Source of the DNA: Semisulcospira habei
Lineage: Eukaryota > Mollusca > Gastropoda > Semisulcospiridae
NCBI GenBank assembly: GCA_036245525.1
Contig: BTPG01000004.1
Span: 19,299,103 to 19,363,102 of the forward strand
Reading direction: 5' to 3'
DNA length: 64,000 nt
Positions 40,534 to 52,008 of the stretch are shown here, piece by piece (the stretch's first letter is position 1; the number at the start of each line of letters is the position of its first letter). The notes beneath the pieces were generated by a model that saw nothing but the letters and a program-made list of their open reading frames with translations, was not told the origin of the DNA and ran no database searches. The position numbers were made by a program, and so were the translations under genes.

Positions 40534-41815
40534 ATAGATATATAAAAGAGAGGGAGATGTTAAGGTCAAAGCACAGAGATGCACTGTGATTTCAGATCCA
40601 TGAAAAGGTTTTAGGAATGACCTTATATTTCCTTGGGCGTCAGCCCTTCAATATAAACACAATGCCTACACTGCCCAAGCTCTTCTAACATTCGTTATTA
40701 GCGTTTAAAGTACATGTACCTAAGTATGCATTCATAGTTTTGTGTTTTGACAAGATTGCTACTAATGCTAGCTCTCTTGTCTGCATCTTTAAAACCAAGT
40801 GCATGTTTTAAAGGGTTTCAAACAGCCACAGATTTGGAAAGGCCAGCCATTCTTGCACTGAACAGTCAAACTGAGACTGATCTGCATTTGCAGGTATTGA
40901 TTATGCACCAGCCATAACACGAAAATGCAGCCTCATGCCATAACATCTGTTTTTCAAAATCTGTTAGGGTCATTAGCACTTAGAACAAAAAACACATGCA
41001 GGGGCCCAAAGGACATTTTCTTTAGTATTGTCATCGTTCTGGTAATGCTTTCTGCACCCATAATTGAACAGCCAAGCTCCGCGTTTTTGAGCCAGCCTGT
41101 TCTCTATGACTGTAGGCATTCCTATAAGTTTTATGGGCAGGCTCACAATATTTACCATGCGTATCTTGAAACTGTACTGAGATGATTTATTCCACTATAA
41201 TTCATTAAGTTACATAGTTGGTAATTGTAAAATCAAAAGAAAAGAAAGTCCACACTTTCTTTGCAAAATAATAATATCTGAAGACAAATTTTAGCACCAT
41301 TTGTGTTTGTCATCGACACACCAAATGAACTATGGCAGTCTGGGCATGCAGCAGGAACACACCTGTAATGGCAATTTTTTATCTTGAGACAGCCGTTATT
41401 GGGTCAGTCTATTTTTAGCTCAGCGTTACTTGTGCAGCCTTGTGCAGAGTTTATAGAACAGAGCTGAAGTCTTTGTCTAATTACTTGATATTAAGAGGAT
41501 ATGTGCTGAACTGAATTCTCCTGTGTTTAAATAAAGCATATCTAAGTAAGTAGGGTGCGGTAACCATCTGTTGCAGAAGTGAACATTGCTTTGAACAGTT
41601 ACGGTGGTACAGGGCTTTTAAGAGCTTAAATTGCCATTTTTGTTTTGTCTTCTCACCAGTGTTTTATGACATGATATATAAAATCAGATTAAACAAACTC
41701 TGTTCATATTTTGAATTGCTGATTTTTTTTTTTTAATTAATGTTGTTCATGGAAAATAACATGCCAAGTGTCAGTAGAAGCAGCCAGTATGCGGGTGAAT
41801 TTCTGGGTTAACGTA
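40534..41815. other. Non-coding stretch
   Basis: No gene or named repeat seen. Confidence 0.5.
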
Positions 41816-41896
41816 TTAACTCTTTTGAGATGTGCCACATCCGGATTCACGGCTTTACACCGTGAATCCGGATGCGGCACTTCTTGAAAGAGTTAA
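41816..41896. mobile_element. MITE family D, 81-bp hairpin with TTAA ends
   Basis: TTAACTCTTT...AAAGAGTTAA with long inverted arms (CACATCCGGATTCACGG against CCGTGAATCCGGATGCGG) and a 7-nt loop. Its right TTAA is also the left TTAA of the next MITE. Confidence 0.88.
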
Positions 41897-42263
41897 CCCA
41901 TTTAGCCCAGATCGACCATCATAATTCAAGTGTAGCGCCAGATTAGCTTGATGCGATCTTGGCGCCTGATGGCACCAAGCTAATCTGGCATTACCCTTGA
42001 ACATCATGGTCAACCCATCTCCTGCAACTGGTACTTCGTCATTCAGTGACACCCTTCAAAATTTGGGAAATGTGGCCTTGGGGTTCAGTGATCCCTTAAC
42101 TCATTCTACCCCAGACACACCACAGCAAGATATGGATAGGCGCCAAGCTATTCTGGCATCACCCTTGAACTATCATGGTCGATCTGTGTCCTGCACTGCA
42201 ATGTAGTCGTCGGAGGTCAACGGCAAAATTTGGGGATTTCGGTCTTGGGGTACAATGAGTTAA
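41893..42263 (+). mobile_element. MITE family A-prime: one copy plus a second partial copy
   Basis: First copy from TTAACCCATTTAGCCCAGAT (41893) with hairpin 41925-42003. A second copy lacks the left hairpin arm, resumes at 42141 (CGCCAAGCTATTCTGGCATC) and ends with TTAA at 42260-42263. Confidence 0.75.
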
Positions 42264-42402
42264 ACTTACTGCAGTGTGTGTTCACGGTAGCTTAGTGATT
42301 TTGCCTCAAACGCTATCTCATTTTGTGATAAAGATTATAATGTATGTATCTCTTTATGATCTCCCAAATAAGCTGATTAGTTTCTAAGAAATTTTTGGGA
42401 TA

Positions 42403-42581
42403 TTAACCCTTTTAGCCCCAACACACTATTAGCAGGAGATCGACCATGATAATTCAAGGACAGTGCCAGATTTGGCATCATCCTTAAATTATGGTCAGTT
42501 TATCTCCTGCTGCTGGCACATAGTTGTTAGGTGAGATATCCCAACACATTTTCAATGCAGCCTTGGGGTTAAATGGTTTAA
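42403..42581 (+). mobile_element. MITE family A-prime with deleted hairpin centre
   Basis: TTAA at 42403 and 42578. The left arm up to GTGCCAGATTTGGCATCATC is present, but the GGCGCC centre is missing. Confidence 0.8.
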
Positions 42582-42789
42582 CCCTCTTAACCCCAAGGCC
42601 CCATTTCCAAAATTTTGGAGTTGTCACCTGACAACTACATACCAGTTACAGGTGATGGATGAACTATGATAATTCAAGGGTAGTGCCAGACTAGCTTGGC
42701 GCCTTCAGGCACCAAGCTAACCTGACACTACCCTTGAATTATCATGGTCCATCCATCTCCTGCGGTAGGGTCTTGGGGCTATGGGTTAA
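42578..42789 (-). mobile_element. MITE family A-prime, inverted orientation
   Basis: TTAA at 42578-42581 (shared with the previous MITE) and 42786-42789; CTTGGCGCCTTCAGGCACCAAG hairpin centre. Confidence 0.83.
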
Positions 42790-42986
42790 GTTAATTTCTT
42801 GCCTTTTAAAGTTAGCTACTATTTGACCATCCCATCTTGTGAAAAAAGGTCATATTTCAGTGTCATTTATAGTTATGTCTTGGACAGGTTTCCTGTTGCC
42901 AGACTGATGCCTGGTGAGCGAAAGGTCTTTAGGCATATTTCAGCCTTAGATGCTCTCGCGCTTTTGCATTGTGACTGGAGTGTGTC

Positions 42987-43075
42987 TTAACCTTTTGGCT
43001 GTCAGCAGTTTTTGTTGCGATGGTTCCTGCGGGAATCATCGCAACAAGAACTGCAAGTGACGGCCAAAGGGTTAA
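42987..43075. mobile_element. MITE family B (89-bp hairpin)
   Basis: TTAACCTTTTGGCTGTC...GGCCAAAGGGTTAA with arms around GATGGTTCCTGCGGGAATCATC. Confidence 0.88.
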
Positions 43076-43203
43076 CCACAATAATGCACAGTCTTTTGGG
43101 ATTCCTCCAGCACTACACTAATGTGAAACACAAATAATGGGTGGCTGATAGGTACTGTATTATGCTGAGTCTGATGTGTTATGTGAGTTTGTTTTTTTAT
43201 CCA

Positions 43204-43476
43204 CAGCACCAGCAACACCAGCAACAGATGCATCAACAAAAGCAGGTGCTGTTCCTACTACTACTATAGCGAAAACAACAACAACAGGTGCTGCTCCTGC
43301 CACTTTTGCTACCACAAGTATTGCAACCACAAGTATTGCAACTGTCAGTTCTGTTGATCCTAAGCAGAGTCCCACAAGTCCTGGTTCCTCTGCTCCCTCA
43401 AGCTCCACAGGTCCGTCAGCCGGAACAACAACAAAAAACGCAACTGTTACAGGCACACCATCATCTTCATCATTGC
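43204..43476 (+). CDS. Ser/Thr/Pro/Ala-rich (mucin-like) exon
   Basis: The exon follows a good acceptor (TTTTTTTATCCACAG, ending 43203) and enters in phase 1. It encodes about 90 residues of APATPATDAST and TTTTGAAPATFATT type, the composition of O-glycosylated stalks. The donor is most likely at 43477 (GTAAGG), which keeps phase 1 and fits the next exon. Thr-rich sequence continues beyond the donor to about 43600 and again after a MITE at 43680-43800, so a longer alternative exon is possible. The frame continues that of the signal-peptide exon at 26753. Confidence 0.6.
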
Positions 43477-43599
43477 GTAAGGCGAACACCGCATCGACAT
43501 GTACTGTGAATCTCGCAGCATCCACTGCTGTCATGACTGTTTCTCCTGCTTCTACCCCTTCACATATTGCTGCCAGCACACCAACAACAAAACCAGCTG

Positions 43600-43679
43600 C
43601 GGACCCTTTGGCTGTCGGTAGCGTTTTTTGTCGTGAGTGTCCTCACGACAAAAAACGCTACCGACAGCCAAAGGGTTAA
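43600..43679. mobile_element. MITE family B, near-perfect hairpin
   Basis: ACCCTTTGGCTGTCGGTAGC and its inverse complement (43654-43677) form arms of about 34 bp with only 6 nt between. It splits a Thr-rich coding-like region; left TTAA is lost, right TTAA present. Confidence 0.88.
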
Positions 43680-44106
43680 CACAACAGCACCACCTGCGAC
43701 AACACAAGTACCACCTGCTACAACACAACAGCGCCACCTGCTAGAACACACACACGCACCACCTGCTACAACACAACACCACTCGCAAAAGATGAACACA
43801 ACCAATCTGACACCTGCTTATCAGTACACTGTGAATGGGCTATGTACTTGGCAGGTTTCTGGCTTCTAGATTAGTGAGAGAAAGGTCTTTGGACATATGT
43901 CAGCAGCCTCAGTTGACTCGTGCACATTGGCCTGAGGACTTATTACTTTCTCAATGGTTTCCTTCATACCGGTAACCACAATGGTGAAATATGTGTCATT
44001 CTTTCAGCACCACCATAATGTGAGTGCAATAACACAAACACAAATTAAGGGGTCTGATTGTATGGCTGACAGGTAAGGCATCATAGTGAGTGATCTGTAA
44101 TGTGAT

Positions 44107-45873
44107 TTTTGGCTCAAGTGCAAAGCAAAAGTGAGTCTGTGTTCTGGAGTGGTCGGCCATCCGTCGGTCTTGTCATCCATGGTAAACTTTAACGTTGGCA
44201 TTTTCTCGCAGACTATTCAAGCTACAGTCTTCAAACTTGGCCCAAGGATACTTTGTGGCAAGACCTTTCTAAACGTACCAATTTCATTGACCTCTCCCAA
44301 AATTCAAGGTCACAGGGGATCAGGAAATATATCAAAAATAGCTATTTTGGGACATAATTTATTTTTTCGCAAATACTATTCACAACTTCAAACTTGGTTC
44401 AAAGATACCTGATGTTAAGACCTTTATACGCACACTAATTTGGTTGATCCCTCGAAAAGGTCAATGGTAACGAGCTCAGGAAATAGGTCCAGAATAGCCA
44501 TATTTTTACAAAAGATGTTTTTTTTTCTCAAATACTATTCACAACTTTTATTATTATTATTATTATTATTAAAAGATGTTTTTTCTCAAATACTATTCAC
44601 CCCCCACCCAGGTCCGCCCTGGTGGACTTGGGTGGGGTTAACTACTTTTTAGTTCCCAGGCTCACCCTGGTCAGCCTCACAGAGTGGGTTTCCTTTCTAC
44701 TCTGGGGCATGTGTTTCTGTCTAACCTTGGTCCATTCACCTTATTTTCCTTTTTTAAACTCTCCCTACTGTCTGCGCTGCCTGCTCTTCATATTGGATGT
44801 GTGTTGCTAAATGGTCTTAGCTTTATTTAGGCCCCATGTTGTAGGTTTATTTAACGTATTTGACCGGCTGGCGACATACATTCAATTTTCTGTTTATTTA
44901 TTTTTTTTCACAAACAGTGCAGGCACGTCCTGAGAAAGTCTTGTTGCTGTCGAGACGTTAAGCAATGTACAATCAATCAAATACTATTCACAACTTCAAC
45001 TTGGTACAAAGATACCTGATGGTAAGACCTTTCTATGCATACTAATTTGGTTGATCTCTCGAAAAGGTCAAGGGTCACAAGAGCATCAGAAATAGGTCCA
45101 AAATCGCCATATTTTGACAAAAGATGTTTTTTTTTCTCCCTAAAATACTATTCACAACTTCAAACCCAAACTTGCTACAGAGATACCTGATGGTAAGACC
45201 TATATATGCATACTAATTTGGATGACCCCCTCAAAAAGGTCAAGGGTCACAAGAGCTCAGGAAATAGGTAAAACAATTGCCATATTTTGACAAGAAATGT
45301 TTTTTCTCAATTACTATTCACAACTCCAAACCCAAACTTTGCTTCAGAGATAACTGATGGTAAGACCTATGTATGCATACTAATTTGGATGACCCCTCAG
45401 AAAGGACAAGGGTCACAAGAGCTCTGGAAATAGGTAAAGAAATAGCCATATTTTCACAAGAAATGTTTTTTTCTCAATTACTATTCACATCTTCAAACCC
45501 AAACTTGCTACAGAGATACCTGATGGTAAGACCTAGCTATGCATACTAATTTGGATGACCCCTCGAAAAAGTTCAAGGGTCACAAGAGGTTGGCAAATGT
45601 GTATAAAATGCCAATTATTGTTGTTATTATCTACATTTTTGCCAACTTTTCAATCGAATTTGGCACAAAGGTAGCTGATGATAAGACCTTCCTATGTATT
45701 CGAATTTAGTCGACTCATCGCAAAGGTCATGGGTGTTTCACAGATGTGTGAAAACTGATGACATTTTGAAAATAAACATGGATTTTGTTAGTGCAGAAGC
45801 CATCCCTTTACTTATTGTCAGACATGTTTGGACCGGTCATACACATGAGCCATAAGGGCTTTGCCTCTCTTGT
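44107..45873 (+). repeat. Repeat C, longest copy, interrupted by a SINE-like element
   Basis: Starts TTGGCTCAAGTGCAAAGCAA, carries at least seven ~155-bp monomers and ends CACATGAGCCATAAGGGCTT at about 45863. The SINE-like element at 44601-44978 interrupts it. Confidence 0.85.
44601..44978 (+). mobile_element. Element E (SINE-like, 378 bp, AATC tail)
   Basis: Starts CCCCCACCCAGGTCCGCCC, ends with CAATGTACAATCAATC, and is flanked by the 13-bp duplication AAATACTATTCAC (44588-44600, 44979-44991). A second copy with the same 5' end is at 58120. Confidence 0.85.
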
Positions 45874-45891
45874 TTGTTTTGTTTTTATCAG

Positions 45892-46251
45892 CATCACCAG
45901 CACCATCAACACCAGGAGGTACTATACCATCTACGACGAAGGCCACTAGTCCGAGTTCCCCTACTCCTTCAGCTTCAGCCAGTGCCACAGTTCCGTCTCT
46001 GACGAACGCACCTAGTACATCTAAACCATCACAGAGTGTGACTATAACTACCACGCCAGATCCTGCAGTCTCCACAGCATCTTCTGCTGCACAAGGTCCT
46101 ATCACTACTGTTTCGTCTGTTACTACCAGTAGCAGTGCAACTACAGCACCCAGTGTGGCTCCTACCACCACTACTCCTCCCACCAGTGATGTCTTCATCA
46201 GCGAGACTAATTTGCTCCTGGCTGACATCAGTTTCTTCGTGGAGCTGAGTG
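45892..46251 (+). CDS. Second Ser/Thr-rich exon leading into a folded domain
   Basis: Acceptor TTTTTATCAG ends at 45891; the exon enters in phase 1 and ends in phase 1 at a perfect donor (GTGAGT, 46252). About 90 residues of SPSSPTPSASASATVP-type stalk are followed by FISETNLLLADISFFVELS, which looks like the start of a folded beta-rich domain. It joins in frame to the exon at 49178. A repeat C copy ends 20 bp before the exon. Confidence 0.65.
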
Positions 46252-46263
46252 GTGAGTATGCTT

Positions 46264-46302
46264 TAACCCTTTGGCTGTCGGTAGCACTTTTAGTCAAGAT
46301 TT
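46264..46302 (+). mobile_element. Half copy of MITE family B
   Basis: TTAACCCTTTGGCTGTCGGT only 7 bp past the splice donor; the right arm is missing. Confidence 0.65.
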
Positions 46303-46880
46303 TCATGATTCAAAACTTTATTGTGTGAGTCTGGCTGACAAATTTTCTTTTGTTGGGATCATTATGCTAAAACATCAATAAAGGATAGTCACAGTAGTCA
46401 TAATTGTATTGCAACAGAATGTACAAGCATTGTTAAAGTATCACTACCGCCGTAACTGTTCAAAGATGCACTTCTGTAACAGAAGGTTACGAAACGCTAC
46501 ACACAGGTCTAGTTATGGTTCATTTAGACACAGGAGAATCCAGTTCAGCACTTGTCGTCTTTTTATCAAGTAATCAGACAATGACTCCACTCCATTCTAT
46601 AAATACTACGCTATCAGTACAAGAAATAGCTAAAAATAGATTGACACGCTAACTGCACCGCAGAATAAATAACTGCGATTAAGCGTGTGATTTTGCTGCG
46701 TGTCCCAACTGCTGTTAAAGTTCATTAGGTGTGTTGACAAGACATAAACACAAATGGTGCTGAAATGTGTCTTTCAAATTTACGCATAATGCTATTTTAC
46801 ATAGATACATTTAGAATAAACTATAATATCACAGTAATTCGGAGTTTATCATCATCACCTGTACACACTGACACCTGCAG

Positions 46881-46972
<92 letters not shown>

Positions 46973-47058
46973 CCGCACACCTGGCCAATTGTACCTTCTC
47001 GTGGAATTTACACATGTTGCTATATATATGCTAAATAAAAATAAGAATCTTGTTAAAG
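46303..47058. other. Intronic, non-coding, with (CA)n at 46881-46971
   Basis: A (CA)n run of about 90 bp is the only feature. Confidence 0.6.
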
Positions 47059-47074
47059 AATATTGTAAGACAGG

Positions 47075-47175
47075 AATCATCACAACAAAAAGCGCTATTG
47101 ACAGCCAAATGCAAAGGCCCAATCCTTTAGGATTCATGGTGATACAAAGTGTTTCTGATGGCTAAAGGGTTAAGG
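47075..47175. mobile_element. Diverged MITE family B
   Basis: CAGGAATCATCACAAC...GGCTAAAGGGTTAAG; arms degraded. Confidence 0.5.
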
Positions 47176-47460
47176 AATTTTGATCAAAGATGTGCGTGCC
47201 AAATGTGTAAAATGCCATGATATAACCATCAAAAAAGGATGACATTACATAAAACATTGGATCAGACAGACAAGGACCCAATGAAAATAAAGCAAGCCCA
47301 GAACAAATGGTTACAATGCAGTTTATTAATATTTCAGGTTAAATCCTTTTTCATGATAGACATACAAACCAGTACACAATTTTGAAATTATCTTTTCATG
47401 AAGAGAACGTGTAACAAGCACCAGACAGTTTTGTTTGTTTACTTTTTCTTCTGAAGAGTG

Positions 47461-47674
47461 TTAACACATTTAGCCCCAGGACCCTGCAGCAGGAGATGGA
47501 CTGATCATGACAATTCAAGGGTAGTTCCAGATGAGCTTGGCGCCTGAAGGTGCTAAGTTCATCTGGCATTACCCTTGAATTATCATGATAAATCCATCTC
47601 TTACAACTGGCACATAGTCGTTAGACAACACCTCCAAAAGTTTGGAAATGTAGCTGTGGGGTTAAGAGGGTTAA
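47461..47674 (+). mobile_element. MITE family A-prime
   Basis: TTAA at both ends, TTTAGCCCCAGGACCCTGCA start and hairpin at 47516-47580. Confidence 0.85.
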
Positions 47675-47929
47675 ATGCTTTTTTTCTTGGTTATTTCATT
47701 GACATGCAGTCCCTGCTCAGCAAAGAAAGAAACATTTAAGAAAACCCAGGACTTTTGTCCTGTTTTTCTGAAGGGTCTCTTCCGTGTTAATTACTTCCTT
47801 CCTTGTGTATGCGCGTAGTGTTTGGTATTTATTGAATTTCAGTCCTATGCCCAAGTGTTCCCCTATGTGATTGGGCCACGGTGTTTACTTTGTTGTTTCA
47901 TGAGGTGGATCATGACATATATCTTGACA

Positions 47930-48190
47930 TCCCCCTCAGCTTTGGTACCGGATTCAGGCCACTTTATAATTTCAAATACATTTCCGAAAATTCATTATTT
48001 AGCTGAGCTGACCTTTCGCACAGGTGAATGTCCTGTGTTTGACTTGTACTGTGTTTGTCTTCAGAGTGAATGCACGTGTTTCACATGAGTGTGCATGTTG
48101 GGTTCAGTTCGCACCGCTTTGAGCCAATTTGCAGAATTGGGTAAAGTGCCTATATAATGACTGGTATTATTATTATTATTATTATTATTA
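47930..48190 (+). mobile_element. SINE 3' body with (ATT)n tail
   Basis: Plus-strand match to the SINE at 23275-23697: GGTACCGGATTCAGGCCACTTT, TTCAGTTCGCACCGCTTTGAG and the final (TTA)n tail. The tRNA head is missing. Confidence 0.75.
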
Positions 48191-48823
48191 TGTACCAGTC
48201 AGACTCATTGTCATGGGCTCAAGCATTTCACAGTAGGGAATATAATGTGCACTGGTCTCTGGCTCCCACAGGGATGCCTGATGAGCAGAGGTCCTCAGGC
48301 CAACATCAGTCTGAGCTGGCTACGCACGGATTGAGCCAGCTAAAGCTGATGTCGACCCATGGATCTTTTACTGACCAAGTGACTTTTTTTAACAAGTCTG
48401 TATAAATTCAGCACTACAATGACATGATTTTGAATAAAACACTCTGACTTATGGCTCCCAGGTTCTGCAATATGCTGAGGCTGAACTGTTTGCATGCTGT
48501 AAAGGAGATAATTATGCATTTTCCATTCCTTTTCATTGTAGTCTCATAGTTTAATGTCTCAGTCTTCTAGTCTGCCTTGCTTACAACATATCAAACAGCT
48601 TCCATCATAGATTCATCAGATGTAGCAGCTATCTCAGCCATAACAACTTGTAATTATCAATTCCCTAATTAGTAGCTATCTCAGCCACAACAACTTGTAT
48701 TTATCAATTCCCTAATTAGTATCTTGTACAAGATGCTACCTTTCTGTACGGTACTTGCATTAAAAAAACTGTTAACAAGAATTGCTAGTCAACATGAACG
48801 TTACTACTTTTCACATATTGAGC

Positions 48824-49037
48824 TTAACCCATTTAAACCCACAGTCGCATTTCCCAAATTTTGGAGGTGTCACCTAACAACTGTGTGCCAGTTGCAGGAG
48901 ATGGATCAACCATGAAAATTCGATGGTAGTGCCAGATTAGCTTGGCACCTGATGGCACCAAGCTAATCTGGCACTACCATTGAATTTTCATGGTCGATTG
49001 ATCTCCTGCTGTAGTGCGTCAGGGCTAATTGGGTTAA
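48824..49037 (-). mobile_element. MITE family A-prime
   Basis: TTAACCCATTTAAACCCACA start, hairpin GCTTGGCACCTGATGGCACC, TTAA end at 49034. Confidence 0.85.
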
Positions 49038-49177
49038 AGATGCACTTACTCTTTATGCACTGCCTTCACACAATGCTGGGATTACACTGGAAAAACACAC
49101 AACCAATGTTGTTTTTTTGCTTTTCTGTTGTAATAACATACTGTACATTGTATGCTACTGCCTTGATTCCTGTATAG

Positions 49178-49314
49178 GTCCTGCCAACAAAAGCTTGTCA
49201 GGCATTACCCTGGTGGTGTATAATGCCACTGGCAACACTGAGCTAGAAAATGTGACGTTTACCACTGAAGACAAGCTGAACACTAATGGGCTGTACATCC
49301 ACAAGCTGAAGAAT
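49178..49314 (+). CDS. Internal exon of the putative mucin-like gene
   Basis: Acceptor TGTATAG ends 49177; GTGAGT donor at 49315. With one base from the previous exon it gives 46 codons (GPANKSLSGITLVVYNATGN...LYIHKLKN), containing two N-glycosylation sequons of N-x-S/T type (NATG is close; NVTF is one, NKS another). It ends in phase 0 and joins the exon at 51238. Confidence 0.7.
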
Positions 49315-49787
49315 GTGAGTAAATCAACAATTTGTTTATTCGCAACCCACCCCTCCCAAGTACACAAAATGTCCATGGGCTGGCTTAATTCACGTGCATT
49401 GGGCTGGCACATAGTCAAACTGCGGCCAGCATTAGCCTAAGACTCCCGTTTGGCTAGGGATGAGGTAACAGATATTGGGAGGACTTGACAGTGCTGACTT
49501 TCACTGTGCGTCCATTTGCTTACTGGTTAGGGATGAGTAAAAGTTGTGTTGGGGAGACTTGTTAGTGCTGACTTTTGCTACAACTGCTGCTGACAGGTAA
49601 AGATAATGCTGGGTGCATCAGCATTATCTTTAGGGTCAGCGACAGCCTCAGCAAAAATGTTACCTAATTAGCTAGGAGGGGAGAAGGGATTGTTAACTGT
49701 TACAATGTTTGCCACTAGATGAGTGATTGTTTTACTAGTCGAACCTGTCTAAAGCGACCACCCACTGGACCATCGAAAGTGATCATC
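49315..49787. other. Intron with a small hairpin
   Basis: Arms TAAAGATAATGCTG (49598-49611) and its inverse (49619-49632) with a 7-nt loop; otherwise featureless. Confidence 0.55.
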
Positions 49788-49992
49788 TTGACCCTTTTAG
49801 CCCCGACATACTACATCAGGAGATGGGCCGACCATGATAATTCAATGGTAGTGCCAGATTAGCTTGGCGCCTAAAGGCGCCAAGCTAATCAGGCACTACC
49901 ATTGAATCATCATGGCCGATCCATCTCCTGCAACTGGTACATCATGACCCCTCCAGAGTTTGAGAAATGTGGCCTTGGGGTTAAATGGGTCC
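49788..49992 (+). mobile_element. MITE family A-prime
   Basis: Hairpin around TTGGCGCCTAAAGGCGCCAA; TTAA ends mutated. Confidence 0.8.
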
Positions 49993-50234
49993 AACAAGTG
50001 GTCTCCTTACACAGAGTCATCAAAGGAACAGAATAAAGACCTGGGACCAAAAATCGGTTGTCTGCTTAGGCAGTTGGTCGCTTTATACAGGTGGTTGCCA
50101 CGACAGGTTTGACTGTCTTGGAATGACCACCTGACCTCTTTATGTTCCTCCTTTTATTTTAAACTGATGAAGTGAATTCAGTTACATACTGTCACATTTG
50201 TGAGTGTGTGTTTAACTTACATGTCATTTCAGCA

Positions 50235-50321
50235 TTCCCCCCCCCCCCCCCCCTTTCCTCCTCCCTCCTTTCTCCACTCAGGACCAAAAGTTGGGGGGGT
50301 GGGGGGGGGGGGGGAAACTGG
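50235..50321. repeat. Poly-C tract facing a poly-G tract
   Basis: A run of 17-18 C (50236-50253) and G-rich runs at 50294-50316 could pair or form quadruplexes; assembly errors are common in such tracts. Confidence 0.85.
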
Positions 50322-50372
50322 TTGCTGAAGTTTTCTTTTGTCTTTCATCTGTGCGATAGTTGTGATATTCTT

Positions 50373-50465
50373 TTAACCCTTTGGCTATAGGTATCGGTTT
50401 TTGTCATGATGATTCCTAGAAGAATCATTGTGACAAAAAACTGCACCTGACATCCAAAGGGTTAA
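50373..50465. mobile_element. MITE family B
   Basis: TTAACCCTTTGGCTATAGGT to CCAAAGGGTTAA; TTAA at both ends. Confidence 0.86.
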
Positions 50466-50577
50466 TTAATGCTGATGGACTAACACTGGCACTGTACTAA
50501 TCAGGGGCCCCCAGGTGTTTTATATGTAGCCTTCTGTACATCGGAAGTAATTTTCTTATCAACGATATTTGTTTCTG

Positions 50578-50663
50578 TTAACCCTTTGGCTGTCAGTAGT
50601 GGGTTTAGATATGATTCCTGCAGGAATCACAACAAAAATGGCTACCGCCACCCAAAGGGTTAA
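50578..50663. mobile_element. MITE family B
   Basis: TTAACCCTTTGGCTGTCAGT to CCCAAAGGGTTAA. Confidence 0.86.
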
Positions 50664-50947
50664 TCTCTCATTATGTGTACTAAATTTAGTCAAACAGGAA
50701 ACAAAAGAACATATAAGTTTGTGATTATGACTTTATGGGCTGTCTTGGCGTTCTTTTCGTAAGGGAGGTTTCAGTCAGGATGGGGTCAATGGCGCGGGTG
50801 GTATGAGTTGCCTTGTTGATGGGCTTCACCTGTGCCAACCCATCCAACATTTTGTTTTGTTGGTTTTTTTTGTTGTAAATTGTGGAATGGTAGGGTGATT
50901 GAATGTGAGTTGCATCTGTGATGGCAGAACAACTTTTGCTTTGCAAA

Positions 50948-51164
50948 TAACCCATTTAGCCCCAACACCCTACAGCAGGAGATGGATTGACCATGGTAAT
51001 TCAAGGGTAGTGCCAGATTAGCTTGGCACCTGAAGGTGCCAAGCTAATCTGGCACTACCCTTGAATTATCTTGGTCAATACATCTCCTGCAACTGGCACA
51101 TGGTTGTTAGGTGATACCTCCAGAATTTGGGAAATGTGACTGTACTGTGGGTTCTATGGGTTAA
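50948..51164 (+). mobile_element. MITE family A-prime
   Basis: TAACCCATTTAGCCCCAACA start, perfect hairpin arms at 51002-51066, TTAA end. Confidence 0.86.
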
Positions 51165-51237
51165 TTTCTGTTATAGCAACAATCAGGTGATCTGGAACAT
51201 AGAAAAGAAGAAAAAAAAACACCGTTTTTTTCTTCAG

Positions 51238-51416
51238 GACACTTGGAAAAACTTGGATACAGCTTTGTTGGTTTTGTACAAACCTATCACCTCTGGCGGG
51301 AAAGTGATGAATTCTATCATCGCCAGTGGGTCAACTAGCGCTGCAAACAGCGTTTCCCCTGCCCTCAAGGAGAAGCTGGGCTTGAATAACAAGCTTATCA
51401 TCATTGTCAACAAAAG
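51238..51416 (+). CDS. Internal exon of the putative mucin-like gene
   Basis: Acceptor TTTTTTTCTTCAG ends 51237 and donor GTGAGT starts 51417. The frame enters in phase 0 and encodes 59 codons (DTWKNLDTALLVLYKP...KLIIIVNK), leaving phase 2. No stop, good composition, and continuity with the exon at 49178. The extracellular part appears to be a beta-rich domain of a kind I do not recognise. The next exon is not visible before the DIRS element. Confidence 0.7.
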
Positions 51417-51795
51417 GTGAGTTGTACAGGGACCACCCCAGTGTGCAAAAGATCATTGGGCCACTGTTTGCCTGCACACGGCTATATGTATCCATGCACA
51501 TCCATGTGCTGACAAACTTCGACGGATAACCTTTGCATGCTGGGATCACACTGATTGCTGCAGACTTCCATAGGCCAAATGCAGAGCCAATAGAAAAATG
51601 TTACAAAACCTTTAAAAAATACGCGTACAGCTTGACAATTTATGTACAAAACCTGTATTTCACATTGAAGTGGTTGGACGATAGAGCCTGCATGAACTCA
51701 TTATAGGGGCCCCACATCCATAGCTGTGAAAGTGTTATATAGCATGCCGCCTGCAATGCTATATGACACTTTCGCAGCTATTAATGCAGGGCACC

Positions 51796-52008
51796 TTAAC
51801 CCTTTCAGCCCTGACGTACTACAGCAGGAGATGGGTCGACCATGATAATTCAAGGGTAGTGCCAGAATAGCTTGGCGCCTGTCAGTGCCAAGCTTATCTG
51901 GCACTGCCCATGAATTATCATGGTAGATCCATCTCCTGCAACTGGTGCATAGTCATTAGATGACGCCTCCAAATTTCGGAAATACGGCCATCATGCTGAA
52001 TGAGTTAA
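51796..52008 (+). mobile_element. MITE family A-prime
   Basis: TTAACCCTTTCAGCCCTGAC start, hairpin CTTGGCGCCTGTCAGTGCCAAG, TTAA end at 52005. A smaller hairpin of unknown class precedes it (51717-51787). Confidence 0.83.

Noticed and set aside
43160..43579. Antisense Val/Ala-rich frames opposite the mucin-like exons (also 45818-46306)
   Set aside because: They are complements of Thr/Ala/Ser codon repeats on the plus strand; splice sites support the plus strand.
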